DNA from: Pseudomonas nabeulensis | GTDB lineage: Bacteria; Pseudomonadota; Gammaproteobacteria; Pseudomonadales; Pseudomonadaceae | DNA: 64,000 nt | Assembly: GCF_004682045.1 (NCBI RefSeq) | Contig: NZ_QUZT01000011.1 | Span: forward strand, 1-64,000 | Direction: 5' to 3' | Part shown: piece after piece, positions 1 to 7,995 of the stretch | How positions within the stretch are numbered: position 1 is the stretch's first letter | Layout: every line of letters starts with the position of its first letter | Notes under the pieces: model-generated | Database searches by the model: none | What the model was told of the DNA's origin: nothing | Seen by the model: only the letters and a program-made list of their open reading frames with translations | Program-made: the position numbers and the translations under genes

Positions 1-9
1 CTGGCATTA

Positions 10-30
10 GGGCAAGCCCCCTCCCACATG
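10..30. repeat. Half REP element
   Basis: The motif GGCAAGCCCCCTCCCACAT is one arm of the REP family found nine times in this window. Its partner arm would lie before base 1, so this is probably the edge of a REPIN (a pair of inverted REPs) just downstream of rmuC. Confidence 0.75.
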
Positions 31-41
31 TTGAACTTCAT

Positions 42-1535
42 TTATTCGGGGAGATGTGCCACGCCATCGGCATCGGTCATCGCCCTTTCCAGCAAATCTG
101 TCGGCAGGCTTTTACTGGCCCGCGCGCCCAGCAACCTCAATTGCTCAGTACGGCTGACCAGATTCCCGCGTCCATCTGTCAGCTTGTTGCGCGCTGAGCT
201 GTAAGCCTTATCCAACTGTTGCAAGCGATTACCCACTTCATCCAGATCCTGGATAAACAACACGAACTTGTCGTACAGCCAACCCGCACGCTCAGCGATT
301 TCCCGGGCGTTCTGGCTCTGGCGCTCCTGCTTCCACAGGCTGTCGATCACCCGCAACGTGGCGAGCAAGGTGGTGGGGCTGACGATCACGATATGACGGT
401 CGAAGGCTTCCTGGAACAGGTTCGGCTCAGCCTGCAACGCCGCGGAGAACGCCGCCTCAATGGGCACGAACAGCAAGACGAAATCCAGGCTGTGCAGGCC
501 TTCCAGGCGTTTGTAATCCTTACTGGCCAGGCCTTTGACGTGATTGCGCAGGGACAGCACGTGTTGCTTCAACGCCGCCTGGCCGATCACCTCATCGTCC
601 GCGCCGACGAACTGCTGATAGGCGGTGAGGCTGACCTTGGAGTCCACCACCACCTGCTTGTCACCGGGCAACATGATCAGCACATCGGGCTGGAAGCGTT
701 CGCCATCCGGGCCTTTGAGGCTGACTTGTGTCTGGTACTCGCGGCCTTTCTCCAATCCGGCATGTTCCAGCACGCGCTCCAGGATCAGTTCGCCCCAATT
801 GCCCTGGGTTTTCTGGCCCTTGAGGGCACGGGTCAGGTTAGTGGCCTCATCTGACAGACGCAGGTTCAACTGCTGTAGGCGCTCAAGCTCCTTGGCCAGG
901 GAAAACCGCTCACGGGCTTCATTCTGATAGCTCTCTTCGACACGCTTTTCAAAGGACTGGATGCGTTCCTTCAACGGGTCGAGCAACTGACCCAAGCGCT
1001 CCTGGCTGGTTTCGGCAAAACGTTGTTCGCGCTCGTCAAAGATCTTGCCAGCCAATTCGGCGAACTGCGCGCGCAACTCATCCCGCGAGCCTTGCAGGTC
1101 GGCGAGGCGTTGTTGATGGCTGTCCTGTTGCTCGCGCAGTTCGGCACGCAAGGCGGCTGCCAGCGCGTCGAGACGGCGCAGTTCGGTGTCTTTGGCGCTG
1201 CGGTCGAGGTTCCAGGCGTGGGCAGCGTCACGGGCGTTGTCGCGATCGATCTGCAACAGCTCGACTTCACGGCGCACAGCCGCGAGGTCGGCTTGTTTGG
1301 CGGCATTGGCGTGGCTCAGGTCGCTGATCTCGTCGCGGCTGGCCTCCAGTTGAGCGGTGAGGCCTTCCTGGGCCAGTTGCGCGGTGGCCAGGCGCTCTTC
1401 GAGCAATTCCCAGCCCGTCATGCGGGCCGTGAGCTTGCGTTGGATCTGCCAGCACACCGCCAGTAACGGCACTGCTGCACCCGCGAGGCCCAAGGCAATA
1501 CTGGTCCAGTCAAACACCATAGCCATTTCTGCCAT
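42..1535 (-). CDS. rmuC: DNA recombination protein RmuC
   Basis: RmuC-family protein of about 497 residues. RmuC limits rearrangements at inverted repeats and is thought to be a nuclease-like factor. The N-terminus carries one hydrophobic segment (about residues 8-28), followed by a long heptad-rich coiled coil (about 35-230) and the conserved RmuC domain. That domain contains GNWGEL and a PDV...VVVDSK pattern resembling a PD-(D/E)xK nuclease core. The start is uncertain: a GTG at 1538 directly precedes this ATG, further ATGs lie at 1526 and 1520, and no clear Shine-Dalgarno decides between them. The Sel1-like gene lies 46 bases upstream on the same strand, so the two may be co-transcribed. 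Family assignment is firm. Confidence 0.95.
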   Translation of the reverse strand: MAEMAMVFDWTSIALGLAGAAVPLLAVCWQIQRKLTARMTGWELLEERLATAQLAQEGLTAQLEASRDEISDLSHANAAKQADLAAVRREVELLQIDRDNARDAAHAWNLDRSAKDTELRRLDALAAALRAELREQQDSHQQRLADLQGSRDELRAQFAELAGKIFDEREQRFAETSQERLGQLLDPLKERIQSFEKRVEESYQNEARERFSLAKELERLQQLNLRLSDEATNLTRALKGQKTQGNWGELILERVLEHAGLEKGREYQTQVSLKGPDGERFQPDVLIMLPGDKQVVVDSKVSLTAYQQFVGADDEVIGQAALKQHVLSLRNHVKGLASKDYKRLEGLHSLDFVLLFVPIEAAFSAALQAEPNLFQEAFDRHIVIVSPTTLLATLRVIDSLWKQERQSQNAREIAERAGWLYDKFVLFIQDLDEVGNRLQQLDKAYSSARNKLTDGRGNLVSRTEQLRLLGARASKSLPTDLLERAMTDADGVAHLPE

Positions 1536-1581
1536 CACCGAAAAAAACCAAGGTTAGCGGAGCACGAGGCGGGAGGACAGT

Positions 1582-1905
1582 TCAGTCTTCGACCTGGCCC
1601 AGCTCACGTTGGGCCCGGCGGTCGCCGGCACGTGCAGCCAGGCGCAGCAGGTCGTGGCCGATGCGGCGGTCGCGGGCGTTGCCGCATTCACGGCACATCA
1701 GCTCGCCCAAACGGCTCTGCGCCGCGACCACGCCTTCACGGGCGGGTTGTTTGAGCAAGCGCCCAGCGAAGTGCTTGACGTTGGTGCTGTGCCCCAGGCG
1801 CGGGCTGTCGAGCAGCCACAACGCGACCTTCAACGAAAAGCGCTTGGGTGCGGTAACAGTCTGAGGGGTATCGGTAACAGAAGGTGATACTGAGCGAAAC
1901 TTCAT
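1582..1905 (-). CDS. Sel1-like repeat protein, small
   Basis: Protein of 107 residues. The C-terminal half (about residues 45-100) has the alpha-helical pattern of Sel1/TPR-like repeats: GVVAAQSRLGELM, then a second helix pair ending AARAGDRRAQRELG. Such repeats mediate protein contacts, and no partner can be named here. I chose the ATG at 1905 because the longer frame to 2064 has no repeat character and runs into A/T-rich upstream DNA. It ends 46 bases before rmuC and shares its strand, so it is likely the first gene of a two-gene unit. Function unknown. Confidence 0.8.
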   Translation of the reverse strand: MKFRSVSPSVTDTPQTVTAPKRFSLKVALWLLDSPRLGHSTNVKHFAGRLLKQPAREGVVAAQSRLGELMCRECGNARDRRIGHDLLRLAARAGDRRAQRELGQVED

Positions 1906-2362
1906 AAAACACTGTGGGACAGATCGGAAGGCGCGCCACTCTACTCTTTTTTTCGTACAGGTAAAGCTGGAAAAACTCTGCACGCCCGTTCTAGAGCAAG
2001 CGCTCGGGACAATCCACAGAAGCTGTGGATAACTCAGTGGACAACCCCCCTTTAACCCGCGCAAAGGCCCATGGAATGGGGGCCGCAGTCAAACTGACGA
2101 TTTTTTCACCAATAAAAAAAAGCGAGATTTTTCATTGACTTAAATTTCCAATGCAGGCACCAGACGCCTCATCAACGCAGTTGACAGGGTGGTTACACAT
2201 TCCGCAACTAATGTGCACAAGTGCCCCTCCGATGGTTATATCGCCCGCGTTTTTTGAAGCGACTGGCCTCAAAAATGTTACCGCATGGACAAACCGGGGA
2301 CTTTTCAAATCCCGAAACGCTCGCCACACTTCGCGACTTACAACACCACAGCGGGCGGGCTG
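1906..2362. other. Intergenic region, 457 bases
   Basis: Divergent control region between the Sel1-like gene (left) and the small membrane protein (right). It has A/T-rich tracts and one consensus -35 hexamer TTGACA at 2181-2186, but no convincing -10 at standard spacing. The short open frames here have no plausible ribosome binding site. I see no RNA gene. Confidence 0.5.
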
Positions 2363-2668
2363 ATGAAAGGAATGCTGGTATTCGCCATGTTGTTATTGGC
2401 CATTTGCGCCACTTCCCTGGGAATCAGCGCGACGCTGCCGTCCCCGGATGGGGCGCTGTTCGCCATCGCGATCCTGCTGTCAGCGACCTTCACGGCCGTT
2501 TGCCTGTGCATCGAACTGGGCGAAGGCCGGATCAATGACATGGGCGATGTGATGAACGTGATCGAAACCGGCCAGTCCCTGCGCTTGACGCTCGCAGCCT
2601 ACGGGCTCGGCTGCTCGCTCGCGGCATCGGCCACGGTGCTGGTCTACCACGGCCTGTTGGGCTACTGA
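2363..2668 (+). CDS. Small inner-membrane protein, function unknown
   Basis: Protein of 101 residues made mostly of three hydrophobic stretches: about residues 4-22 (MLVFAMLLLAICATSLGI), 31-52 and 75-98. A short polar segment with GEGRINDMGDVMN lies between the second and third. This indicates a three-pass inner-membrane protein. The frame extends upstream to 2285, but the added residues are polar and look non-coding, so I chose the ATG at 2363; its Shine-Dalgarno is weak. I do not recognise a family. Confidence 0.7.
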   Translation: MKGMLVFAMLLLAICATSLGISATLPSPDGALFAIAILLSATFTAVCLCIELGEGRINDMGDVMNVIETGQSLRLTLAAYGLGCSLAASATVLVYHGLLGY

Positions 2669-3110
2669 TTAATTTTTTTGGCTAACACACTTCCCTTACC
2701 TGTTTCAATCCGTTACTATCCGCGGCGTTAGTACCAAGCTGAAAGTCAATTCTGGTCGAATAACTCCCCCGAACAACGCGGGATCGATCACCTCGATGGT
2801 TTCCAGGTATTCCTTGCGACGACACAGCCTTTGAACAAGCAAAGGGTGTCGCCAAGTCTCAATACTCTGACCGAACCAACCTGCAAATTGATCAGGATCC
2901 TCACCCCGGGCCCAGAACCTTTGCCCCTGTTGTGTTGCCTGCCCTCCTAAGTACCTACCTGCCAGCCCAAGCGCGCCTAACTTATCAGCGCTTCAAACTG
3001 GCTGCTTTGTTCCAGTTGGTTTCTTCGTTCGATCAATCGTGGTCAACGTCGCTGGAACGTTTTAATACGGCACGGTTCTTATCTGTGTCATTTGTAGGAA
3101 CACCAATAAT
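2669..3110. other. Intergenic region with a strong hairpin, 442 bases
   Basis: No plausible protein-coding frame. The clearest element is a hairpin at 2821-2850: arms GACAC plus CCTTTG pair with CAAAGG plus GTGTC around a six-base loop, with a two-base bulge. No T-tract follows, so it is not a typical terminator. It lies about 260 bases before the next start codon and could be part of a long 5' leader or a small RNA. Confidence 0.45.
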
Positions 3111-3335
3111 ATGAACACTCAAATTCATACTCAGGATGCCATTCGCACCCTAACCAACGCTTTTGCTCCAATGAACTGCCTGATCATGGCCGCTCGCAAA
3201 GGCTGCTTCAGCTTCACGCTGGTCAACGAACACGGCATCGCTCGTCACAGCGAACGCCTGTACCCCGATCAATACTCCAGCGCAGAACCGCTGCAGGCCG
3301 TGATCGATCGTACTCGCCAGGCATTGACTGCCTGA
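3111..3335 (+). CDS. Conserved small hypothetical protein
   Basis: Soluble protein of 74 residues with no signal or membrane segment. It contains a short beta-rich stretch (CLIMAARKGCFSFTLVNEHG) and an amphipathic C-terminal helix (AEPLQAVIDRTRQAL). AGGA lies 9 bases before the ATG, and a good intrinsic terminator follows 25 bases after the stop, so it is probably a single-gene unit. I do not recognise a characterised family. Confidence 0.8.
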   Translation: MNTQIHTQDAIRTLTNAFAPMNCLIMAARKGCFSFTLVNEHGIARHSERLYPDQYSSAEPLQAVIDRTRQALTA

Positions 3336-3360
3336 CTGACCCGAGTCGCTGAAACACCCA

Positions 3361-3388
3361 AAACCCTGCTTAAAAAGCAGGGTTTTTT
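3361..3388 (+). terminator. Intrinsic terminator
   Basis: Stem AACCCTGCT / AGCAGGGTT with a short A-rich loop, followed by a T-run. It ends the 74-residue gene at 3111. Confidence 0.9.
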
Positions 3389-3615
3389 ATTGCCCGAAAT
3401 AACAGTTTTGAGCTTTTGCACTAAGTGCGAATAGGTATAAACGTTATAACTAAATGGCGAAGATGTTTTAAAAACAGTCCTTTACATCACAAATATGACA
3501 CTACACTTCAACTCAAGCGGCATGATCCGCTTCCGGCGAGCCTGAGTTCCGATCCACTGCTGCCAAGCCCCCGCTCAGGCCTCGTCGACCACTTTCTTCA
3601 CGGATTGAGGCGTGT

Positions 3616-4098
3616 ATGGGTATCGCTGCCAGCGAATTGTGTCGTTATGTGATTCGGCCGACGTTGACCTACCTGGGCTGTCACAACGATGCGGCTGAAT
3701 CACTGCTGCTGGGCATTGCCGCCAGCCAGTCAGAACTGGGCTCCGCCCTGCACGACCGGCGCGGCCACGGGCTGTACAGCATCACCGAACCCCGCCATCG
3801 CGCATTATGGGATAACTACCTGGCGCTGGACCCCGAGCGCGCCAGCCTGGTACGTGGGCTGGCCAGTCAACATGCATTCCTCAGTGCGCCGCAACTCGAA
3901 CTTACGGTAAACCTGCGTTACGCCACCGCCATCGCCTGGCTGTTGGTGGAGCAACACAACCCCGCTTTGCCACCGCCTGGCGATGTTCTGGCCATGGCGC
4001 GTATCTGGAAAGAAATATTTCACCCTCATGGGCGCATCAAGGATTTGACGCAAACCTGGCAAACCTGTGTTTCATCCATGAATCACGTGGCTTGCTGA
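3616..4098 (+). CDS. Phage structural/transglycosylase-like orphan protein
   Basis: Protein of 160 residues. The segment about 28-70 (LLGIAASQSELGSALHDRR, then GLYSITEPRHRALWDNYL) resembles proteins in Pseudomonas tailed phages and prophages, where the pattern is AAQES.LG...GLG.FQMEPATHDDIW.NYL. That fold looks lysozyme-like, with the Glu of QSE at the usual catalytic position. The C-terminal half carries ATAIAWLLVEQ and RIWKEIFHPHGR, also reminiscent of those phage proteins. No other phage gene is nearby. GAGG precedes the ATG with good spacing. Similarity is from memory of the family pattern; the role outside a phage is unknown. Confidence 0.65.
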   Translation: MGIAASELCRYVIRPTLTYLGCHNDAAESLLLGIAASQSELGSALHDRRGHGLYSITEPRHRALWDNYLALDPERASLVRGLASQHAFLSAPQLELTVNLRYATAIAWLLVEQHNPALPPPGDVLAMARIWKEIFHPHGRIKDLTQTWQTCVSSMNHVAC

Positions 4099-4244
4099 CC
4101 GGGCAATTTGCAAGAATCGCCAAAAAACAGCGATTTTGGTCGGATTGTCCTACAAAACCGCTCTATCTCCCACATTACAGCCTATAGCGCTCTCTTAAAT
4201 TTATTGATACTTTCCGCAGCGGTGATCACCACGGAGTTCTAATA

Positions 4245-5522
4245 ATGAAAAAAGTAATGCTCAAGACCACACTTAGCCTCGCCGTTGCCATGGCATCCTC
4301 CCACCTGTTCGCAAGCGGTTTTGCACTGAACGAACAGAGCGTCAGCGGGATGGGTACGGGTTTCGCAGGTCGCTCCTCTTCTGCCGATGATGCAAGCACT
4401 GTCTACGGTAACCCTGCCGGTATGGCTCGCCTGAATGGTCAGCAAATCACTGGCGGTGTCGCTGCCATTGATGCGTCGACCAATATCAAAGATGCAAGCG
4501 GTTCTCCAAGCGGCTCCAACAAAGGTGACATGGTTCCGTTCACCGCGGTGCCATTCGGTTTCTACACGAATAAACTCAACGATCAATGGGCTGTTGGCCT
4601 GGGTTTCTATGCCCCTTTTGGCCTTGTGACCGATTATGAGAGCGGTTTCCAGGGCCGTGGTTTTGGCAGTAAGAGCGAAGTGAAGGTAGTGACCTTCCAG
4701 CCAACCGTCAGCTATGCGTTCAACGACAAGGTTTCCGTTGGCTTTGGCCCGACCATCAACCGGATTTCCGGCACTCTGGAGTCGGATAAAACGCTGAGCC
4801 CTCTCGCCTCCGACACCAATGTCAAAATCAAGGGTGACGATACTGCCTTGGGTTTCAACGTTGGCGTACTGGTTCAAGCGACCGATACGACTCGCGTTGG
4901 CCTGACCTACCACTCGAAGGTCAAATACAAACTTGAAGGCCACACGACCGTCAGCGGTCCTGCTGCGACTCAAGGGTTCCTGCGTAACAACCGTTACGAT
5001 GCCTCGTTGAAGATCGAAACGCCAGAATCCTACGACTTGTCGGTCACTCAAGATCTGACCGATGCCTGGAAACTGTACGGTGGTGCCACATGGACCCGCT
5101 GGAGCCGGCTGAAAGAGATCACCGTTAACAATGATGGTGTGACCACAGCAAACGGCGGCCTTCTGGGCCCTAGCCGAATCGGCAGCATTACCGAAGAGCA
5201 AAACTGGCATGACACCTGGGCTTATGCCGTGGGTACTTCGTACCAATTGACCAAGCAGGTAGTACTGCGTACCGGCCTGACTTTCGACCAGTCGCCAACT
5301 AACAATACTGACCGCTCGCCACGTATTCCTACCGGCGACCGGACGATTTTTAGTGTCGGCCTGGGCTACAAAGTCATGGACAACATGACCATCGACTTGG
5401 CTTATTCCTACCTCAAGGAAGAAGACGTTAAGGTCAATAACACTGCCGCACCGTCGAGCTACCGCGCCAAATACGAAAACAGTGCCAACGGCTTCGGCCT
5501 CGGCATGACCTACACCTTCTAA
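4245..5522 (+). CDS. OmpP1/FadL-family outer-membrane transporter
   Basis: Protein of 425 residues forming a 14-strand outer-membrane beta-barrel, probably importing long-chain fatty acids or other hydrophobic compounds. The signal peptide ends near residue 24 (LFASGF). The mature N-terminus has the family's hatch pattern (GFALNEQSVSGMGTGFAGRSSSADDASTVYGNPAGM). Strands alternate throughout, and the last residues (GLGMTYTF) form the expected C-terminal strand ending in Phe. GGAG lies 9 bases before the ATG. It is monocistronic, with a bidirectional terminator shared with the convergent peroxidase gene. I looked for a PsrA-type operator upstream and saw none. Confidence 0.93.
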   Translation: MKKVMLKTTLSLAVAMASSHLFASGFALNEQSVSGMGTGFAGRSSSADDASTVYGNPAGMARLNGQQITGGVAAIDASTNIKDASGSPSGSNKGDMVPFTAVPFGFYTNKLNDQWAVGLGFYAPFGLVTDYESGFQGRGFGSKSEVKVVTFQPTVSYAFNDKVSVGFGPTINRISGTLESDKTLSPLASDTNVKIKGDDTALGFNVGVLVQATDTTRVGLTYHSKVKYKLEGHTTVSGPAATQGFLRNNRYDASLKIETPESYDLSVTQDLTDAWKLYGGATWTRWSRLKEITVNNDGVTTANGGLLGPSRIGSITEEQNWHDTWAYAVGTSYQLTKQVVLRTGLTFDQSPTNNTDRSPRIPTGDRTIFSVGLGYKVMDNMTIDLAYSYLKEEDVKVNNTAAPSSYRAKYENSANGFGLGMTYTF

Positions 5523-5534
5523 AACGGACGGGTG

Positions 5535-5576
5535 TAAAAAAGCCCCGCTCTCCTGCAAAGGAAGCGGGGCTTTTTA
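5535..5576. terminator. Bidirectional intrinsic terminator
   Basis: Stem AGCCCCGCT / AGCGGGGCT flanked by an A-run on the left and a T-run on the right. It sits between convergent genes and can serve both. Confidence 0.92.
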
Positions 5577-5587
5577 ATACCCGAAAA

Positions 5588-6136
5588 TCACGGTTTGGAA
5601 GCCAACGCCTTCTCCACCACCTCGATCAAATCCGGGCTGTCCGGCTTGGTCAGGCTGGAGAAATTGGCAATCACCTTGCCCTGCCGATCCACCACGTACT
5701 TGTAGAAATTCCACTTCGGCGCGTTGGTCTGCTCGGCCAACACCTTGAACAGATGCACCGCATCCGGCCCCTTGACCTTCTGCGGCTCGGTCATGGTGAA
5801 GGTTACGCCGTAATTCACGTAACAAACCTTGGCGGTCTCTTCGCCGGTCTTGGCCTCTTGCTTGAAGTCATCGGACGGTACGCCGATCACCTCCAACCCT
5901 TCGCCCTTGTAACGCTGGTACAAGGCTTCCAGGCCTTTGAATTGCGGCGCGAACCCGCAGAAGCTCGCGGTGTTGACGATGACCAGCGGCTTGCCGGCAA
6001 AACGCTGGCACAGGTCGATGGATTCCTTGGCGCGCAGCTTGGGCAACTGGCCTTCCAGCAACGGCGGGCAAGTGGCGGCCATCGCGGCGCTGCCGATGGC
6101 CATCAGCACGGGTACAGCGAGCCAGCGCATCTGCAT
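5588..6136 (-). CDS. Periplasmic glutathione-peroxidase-family protein
   Basis: Protein of 182 residues with a signal peptide (cleavage near residue 20, SAAMA-ATC) and a thioredoxin-fold GPx domain. The peroxidatic Cys is C60 in [12 protein letters not shown], and the WNF motif is at 142-144. It likely reduces hydroperoxides in the periplasm using thioredoxin-like donors, as bacterial Cys-GPx proteins do. The usual CNQF motif, which supplies the Gln of the catalytic tetrad, is replaced by PSDDF (87-91). C105 could act as resolving Cys. Peroxidase activity is therefore inferred, not certain. Confidence 0.88.
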   Translation of the reverse strand: MQMRWLAVPVLMAIGSAAMAATCPPLLEGQLPKLRAKESIDLCQRFAGKPLVIVNTASFCGFAPQFKGLEALYQRYKGEGLEVIGVPSDDFKQEAKTGEETAKVCYVNYGVTFTMTEPQKVKGPDAVHLFKVLAEQTNAPKWNFYKYVVDRQGKVIANFSSLTKPDSPDLIEVVEKALASKP

Positions 6137-6169
6137 GTCATGTGTCCTTGAGAATGTCAGGTCACGAAC

Positions 6170-6289
6170 TTAACAGATCGACATACCCAGTTGCATCAAT
6201 GCCAGGCCACCGTGTTGCCAGCCCCACCAGGCCAACAGCATCAGGATCAGCCCTGCAATCATCACCAAACCCCGTGCCGCTATGCTCAT
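6170..6289 (-). CDS. 39-residue membrane protein overlapping the MFS gene
   Basis: Short frame starting MSIAARGLVMIAGLILMLLA and ending LMQLGMSIC. It has one strong hydrophobic helix (about 7-21) followed by a Trp-rich stretch (WWGWQHGG). Its ATG overlaps the stop of the MFS gene (ATGA), which suggests translational coupling. The 3' end of the MFS gene (AGATGGAGGCGGC) supplies GGAGG as a Shine-Dalgarno. It probably sits in the inner membrane and may accompany the transporter. It is too short for most gene callers. Confidence 0.65.
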   Translation of the reverse strand: MSIAARGLVMIAGLILMLLAWWGWQHGGLALMQLGMSIC

Positions 6290-7494
6290 GCCGCCTCCAT
6301 CTGCGCCTGCAACCTTGCCACTGGGCGTTCACGCACCGGCCAGTTCAACGCCGCCGCCAGTACGCTCAACAGAATTGCCACCTGCCAGATCAAATCGTAG
6401 TTGCCGGTTCGATCATAGACCACCCCGCCCAACCAGCCGCCGAGGAACGATCCCAGTTGATGGAACAGGAATACAATCCCACCCAACATAGAGAGGTTTC
6501 GTACACCAAATAGCGTAGCGACCGTGCCGTTGGTCAGCGGAACGGTGGACAGCCACAAAAAGCCCATCGCCATGCCAAACAGATACGCCGTGATCTCGGT
6601 GACTGGCGCCCACAGGAACAACACAATCACCACCGCCCGCAACAGGTACAACCCGGTGAGCAAGCGCGGCTTGGACATACGCCCACCGAGCCAACCGGCG
6701 GTGTAGGTGCCGAAGATATTGAACAGCCCGATCAGCGCCAATACGGTGGTGCCGACGGTGGCCGGCAGATGCTGGTCCACCAGGTAGGCCGGCAAGTGCA
6801 CGCCGATAAACACCACTTGGAAACCGCAGACAAAAAAGCCGAAGGCCAGCAGCCAGAAACCGGAATGGGAACAGGCTTCCTTCAAGGCTTCACGCAGGGT
6901 TTGCTGACCCGCCGTGGCCGGCAATGGTCGATCCTTGAGCATGCTCACCAATGGCAGGATCAACGCGACCATCAGGCCCAGCACCAGCAGGGCTGCGGAC
7001 CAACCCAACCAACTGATCAGCCCCAGAGTGCCTGGCACCATCGCAAACTGGCCGAACGAACCGGCTGCGCTGGCGATGCCCATGGCGACGCTACGCTTCT
7101 CTGATGCCACCGCGCGACCGACCACACCCAGAATCACCGAGAATGACGTACCGGACAGGCCGATACCAATCAGCAGACCCGCACTGAGGGACAACGACGC
7201 CCCCGAATCGGACATGCCCATCAACACCAGTCCGGCGGCGTACAGCACGCCGCCGACAAACACGGCTTTGGTCGCACCGAAACGGTCAGCCAGCGCACCG
7301 GTAAACGGCTGGGCCAGACCCCAGATCAGGTTCTGCAAGGCGATGGCGAAGGCAAACGTCTCACGGCCCCAGCCAAATTCACTGCTCATCGGCGCCAGAA
7401 ACAGGCCGAAACCATGTCGCACACCCAACGACAGCGCCAGGATCAGCGCACTCCCCACAAGAATCCAGCCACTGGCGCGCCACATCGAGGTCAT
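6286..7494 (-). CDS. MFS transporter, oxalate/formate- or monocarboxylate-type
   Basis: Protein of 402 residues with twelve predicted membrane helices and MFS loop motifs (GALADRFGATKAVFVGG after helix 2). The start GVRHGFGLFLAPMSSEFGW is typical of the branch including monocarboxylate and oxalate/formate antiporter-like carriers. The substrate cannot be read from sequence. GGAG lies 8 bases before the ATG. A perfect 16-base palindrome 17 bases upstream, matched at the neighbouring marR promoter, indicates repression by that MarR protein, so a toxic or aromatic ligand is plausible. Confidence 0.88.
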   Translation of the reverse strand: MTSMWRASGWILVGSALILALSLGVRHGFGLFLAPMSSEFGWGRETFAFAIALQNLIWGLAQPFTGALADRFGATKAVFVGGVLYAAGLVLMGMSDSGASLSLSAGLLIGIGLSGTSFSVILGVVGRAVASEKRSVAMGIASAAGSFGQFAMVPGTLGLISWLGWSAALLVLGLMVALILPLVSMLKDRPLPATAGQQTLREALKEACSHSGFWLLAFGFFVCGFQVVFIGVHLPAYLVDQHLPATVGTTVLALIGLFNIFGTYTAGWLGGRMSKPRLLTGLYLLRAVVIVLFLWAPVTEITAYLFGMAMGFLWLSTVPLTNGTVATLFGVRNLSMLGGIVFLFHQLGSFLGGWLGGVVYDRTGNYDLIWQVAILLSVLAAALNWPVRERPVARLQAQMEAA

Positions 7495-7510
7495 TTCTTA
7501 TTCTCCGCTC

Positions 7511-7526
7511 GCGGGTATATACCCGC
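7511..7526. promoter_or_regulatory. MarR operator in front of the MFS gene
   Basis: Perfect palindrome GCGGGTATATACCCGC in the 54-base gap between marR and the MFS gene. A near copy lies just upstream of marR. The 16-base perfect dyad is typical of MarR-dimer sites. Confidence 0.75.
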
Positions 7527-7548
7527 TTGTATTCGAACAAACTCGCCT

Positions 7549-7953
7549 TCAGGCGAGTTCGTCCAGCAAGGCCAACAAGGTTTCGCGTTTATCCGCGCCG
7601 AGTTGATCGATCAATTTCTGTTGTGCCGCTTCCCAGGCCGGTAACGCGGCGGCCAGCCGTTCTTCGCCGGCCTCGCTCAACAGCACCAGGCGGTTGCGCA
7701 GGTCGTCGCCCTCCACCAGTTGCACCAGGCCTTCGCCTTCCAGCACCCGCAGGTTGCGCCCCAAGGTGCTGCGATCCAGTCCCATGGCTTCGGCCAGGCT
7801 GGAAATGCTCGGCTGATCCAGGCGCTGCAAGTTGCACAGCAAAGAATACTGGGCAACGTTGATCCCGAAGCCGTCGAGAGCGCCGTCGTAATACCTGCTG
7901 ACGCCACGGGCGGCACGACGCAGGTTGGTGCATAAACATTGGGAGGCAAGCAT
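7549..7953 (-). CDS. MarR-family transcriptional regulator
   Basis: Protein of 134 residues with a winged helix-turn-helix. The recognition region is SISSLAEAMGLDRSTLGRNLRVLEGEGL (about 49-76), followed by the wing VEGDDLRNRLVLLSEAG; terminal helices form the dimer interface. It lies 54 bases upstream of the MFS gene on the same strand. Similar palindromes precede both genes, so it most likely represses itself and the transporter and is released by a small ligand. The operator in front of its own ATG covers bases -4 to -19, overlapping the ribosome binding region; no good Shine-Dalgarno is visible. Confidence 0.88.
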   Translation of the reverse strand: MLASQCLCTNLRRAARGVSRYYDGALDGFGINVAQYSLLCNLQRLDQPSISSLAEAMGLDRSTLGRNLRVLEGEGLVQLVEGDDLRNRLVLLSEAGEERLAAALPAWEAAQQKLIDQLGADKRETLLALLDELA

Positions 7954-7956
7954 GGA

Positions 7957-7972
7957 ACGTGTATATACCCGC
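7957..7972. promoter_or_regulatory. MarR operator in front of marR
   Basis: ACGTGTATATACCCGC matches the palindrome at 7511-7526 in 14 of 16 positions and lies 3 bases before the marR start codon. This supports autoregulation. Confidence 0.7.
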
Positions 7973-7995
7973 GATTAATAGAATGCAAGAAAGTG

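Noticed and set aside
2932..3114. 60-codon frame in the 442-base gap
   Set aside because: No ribosome site, Ser/Phe/Leu-rich random composition, and it runs into the start of the next gene.
4099..4244. PsrA-type operator before the FadL-type gene
   Set aside because: No GAAAC-N4-GTTTC-like dyad is visible.
4239..5558. Long open frame antisense to the FadL-type gene (439 codons)
   Set aside because: It mirrors the codon pattern of the real gene, has no family features and no ribosome site; the plus-strand protein has a signal peptide and complete barrel.
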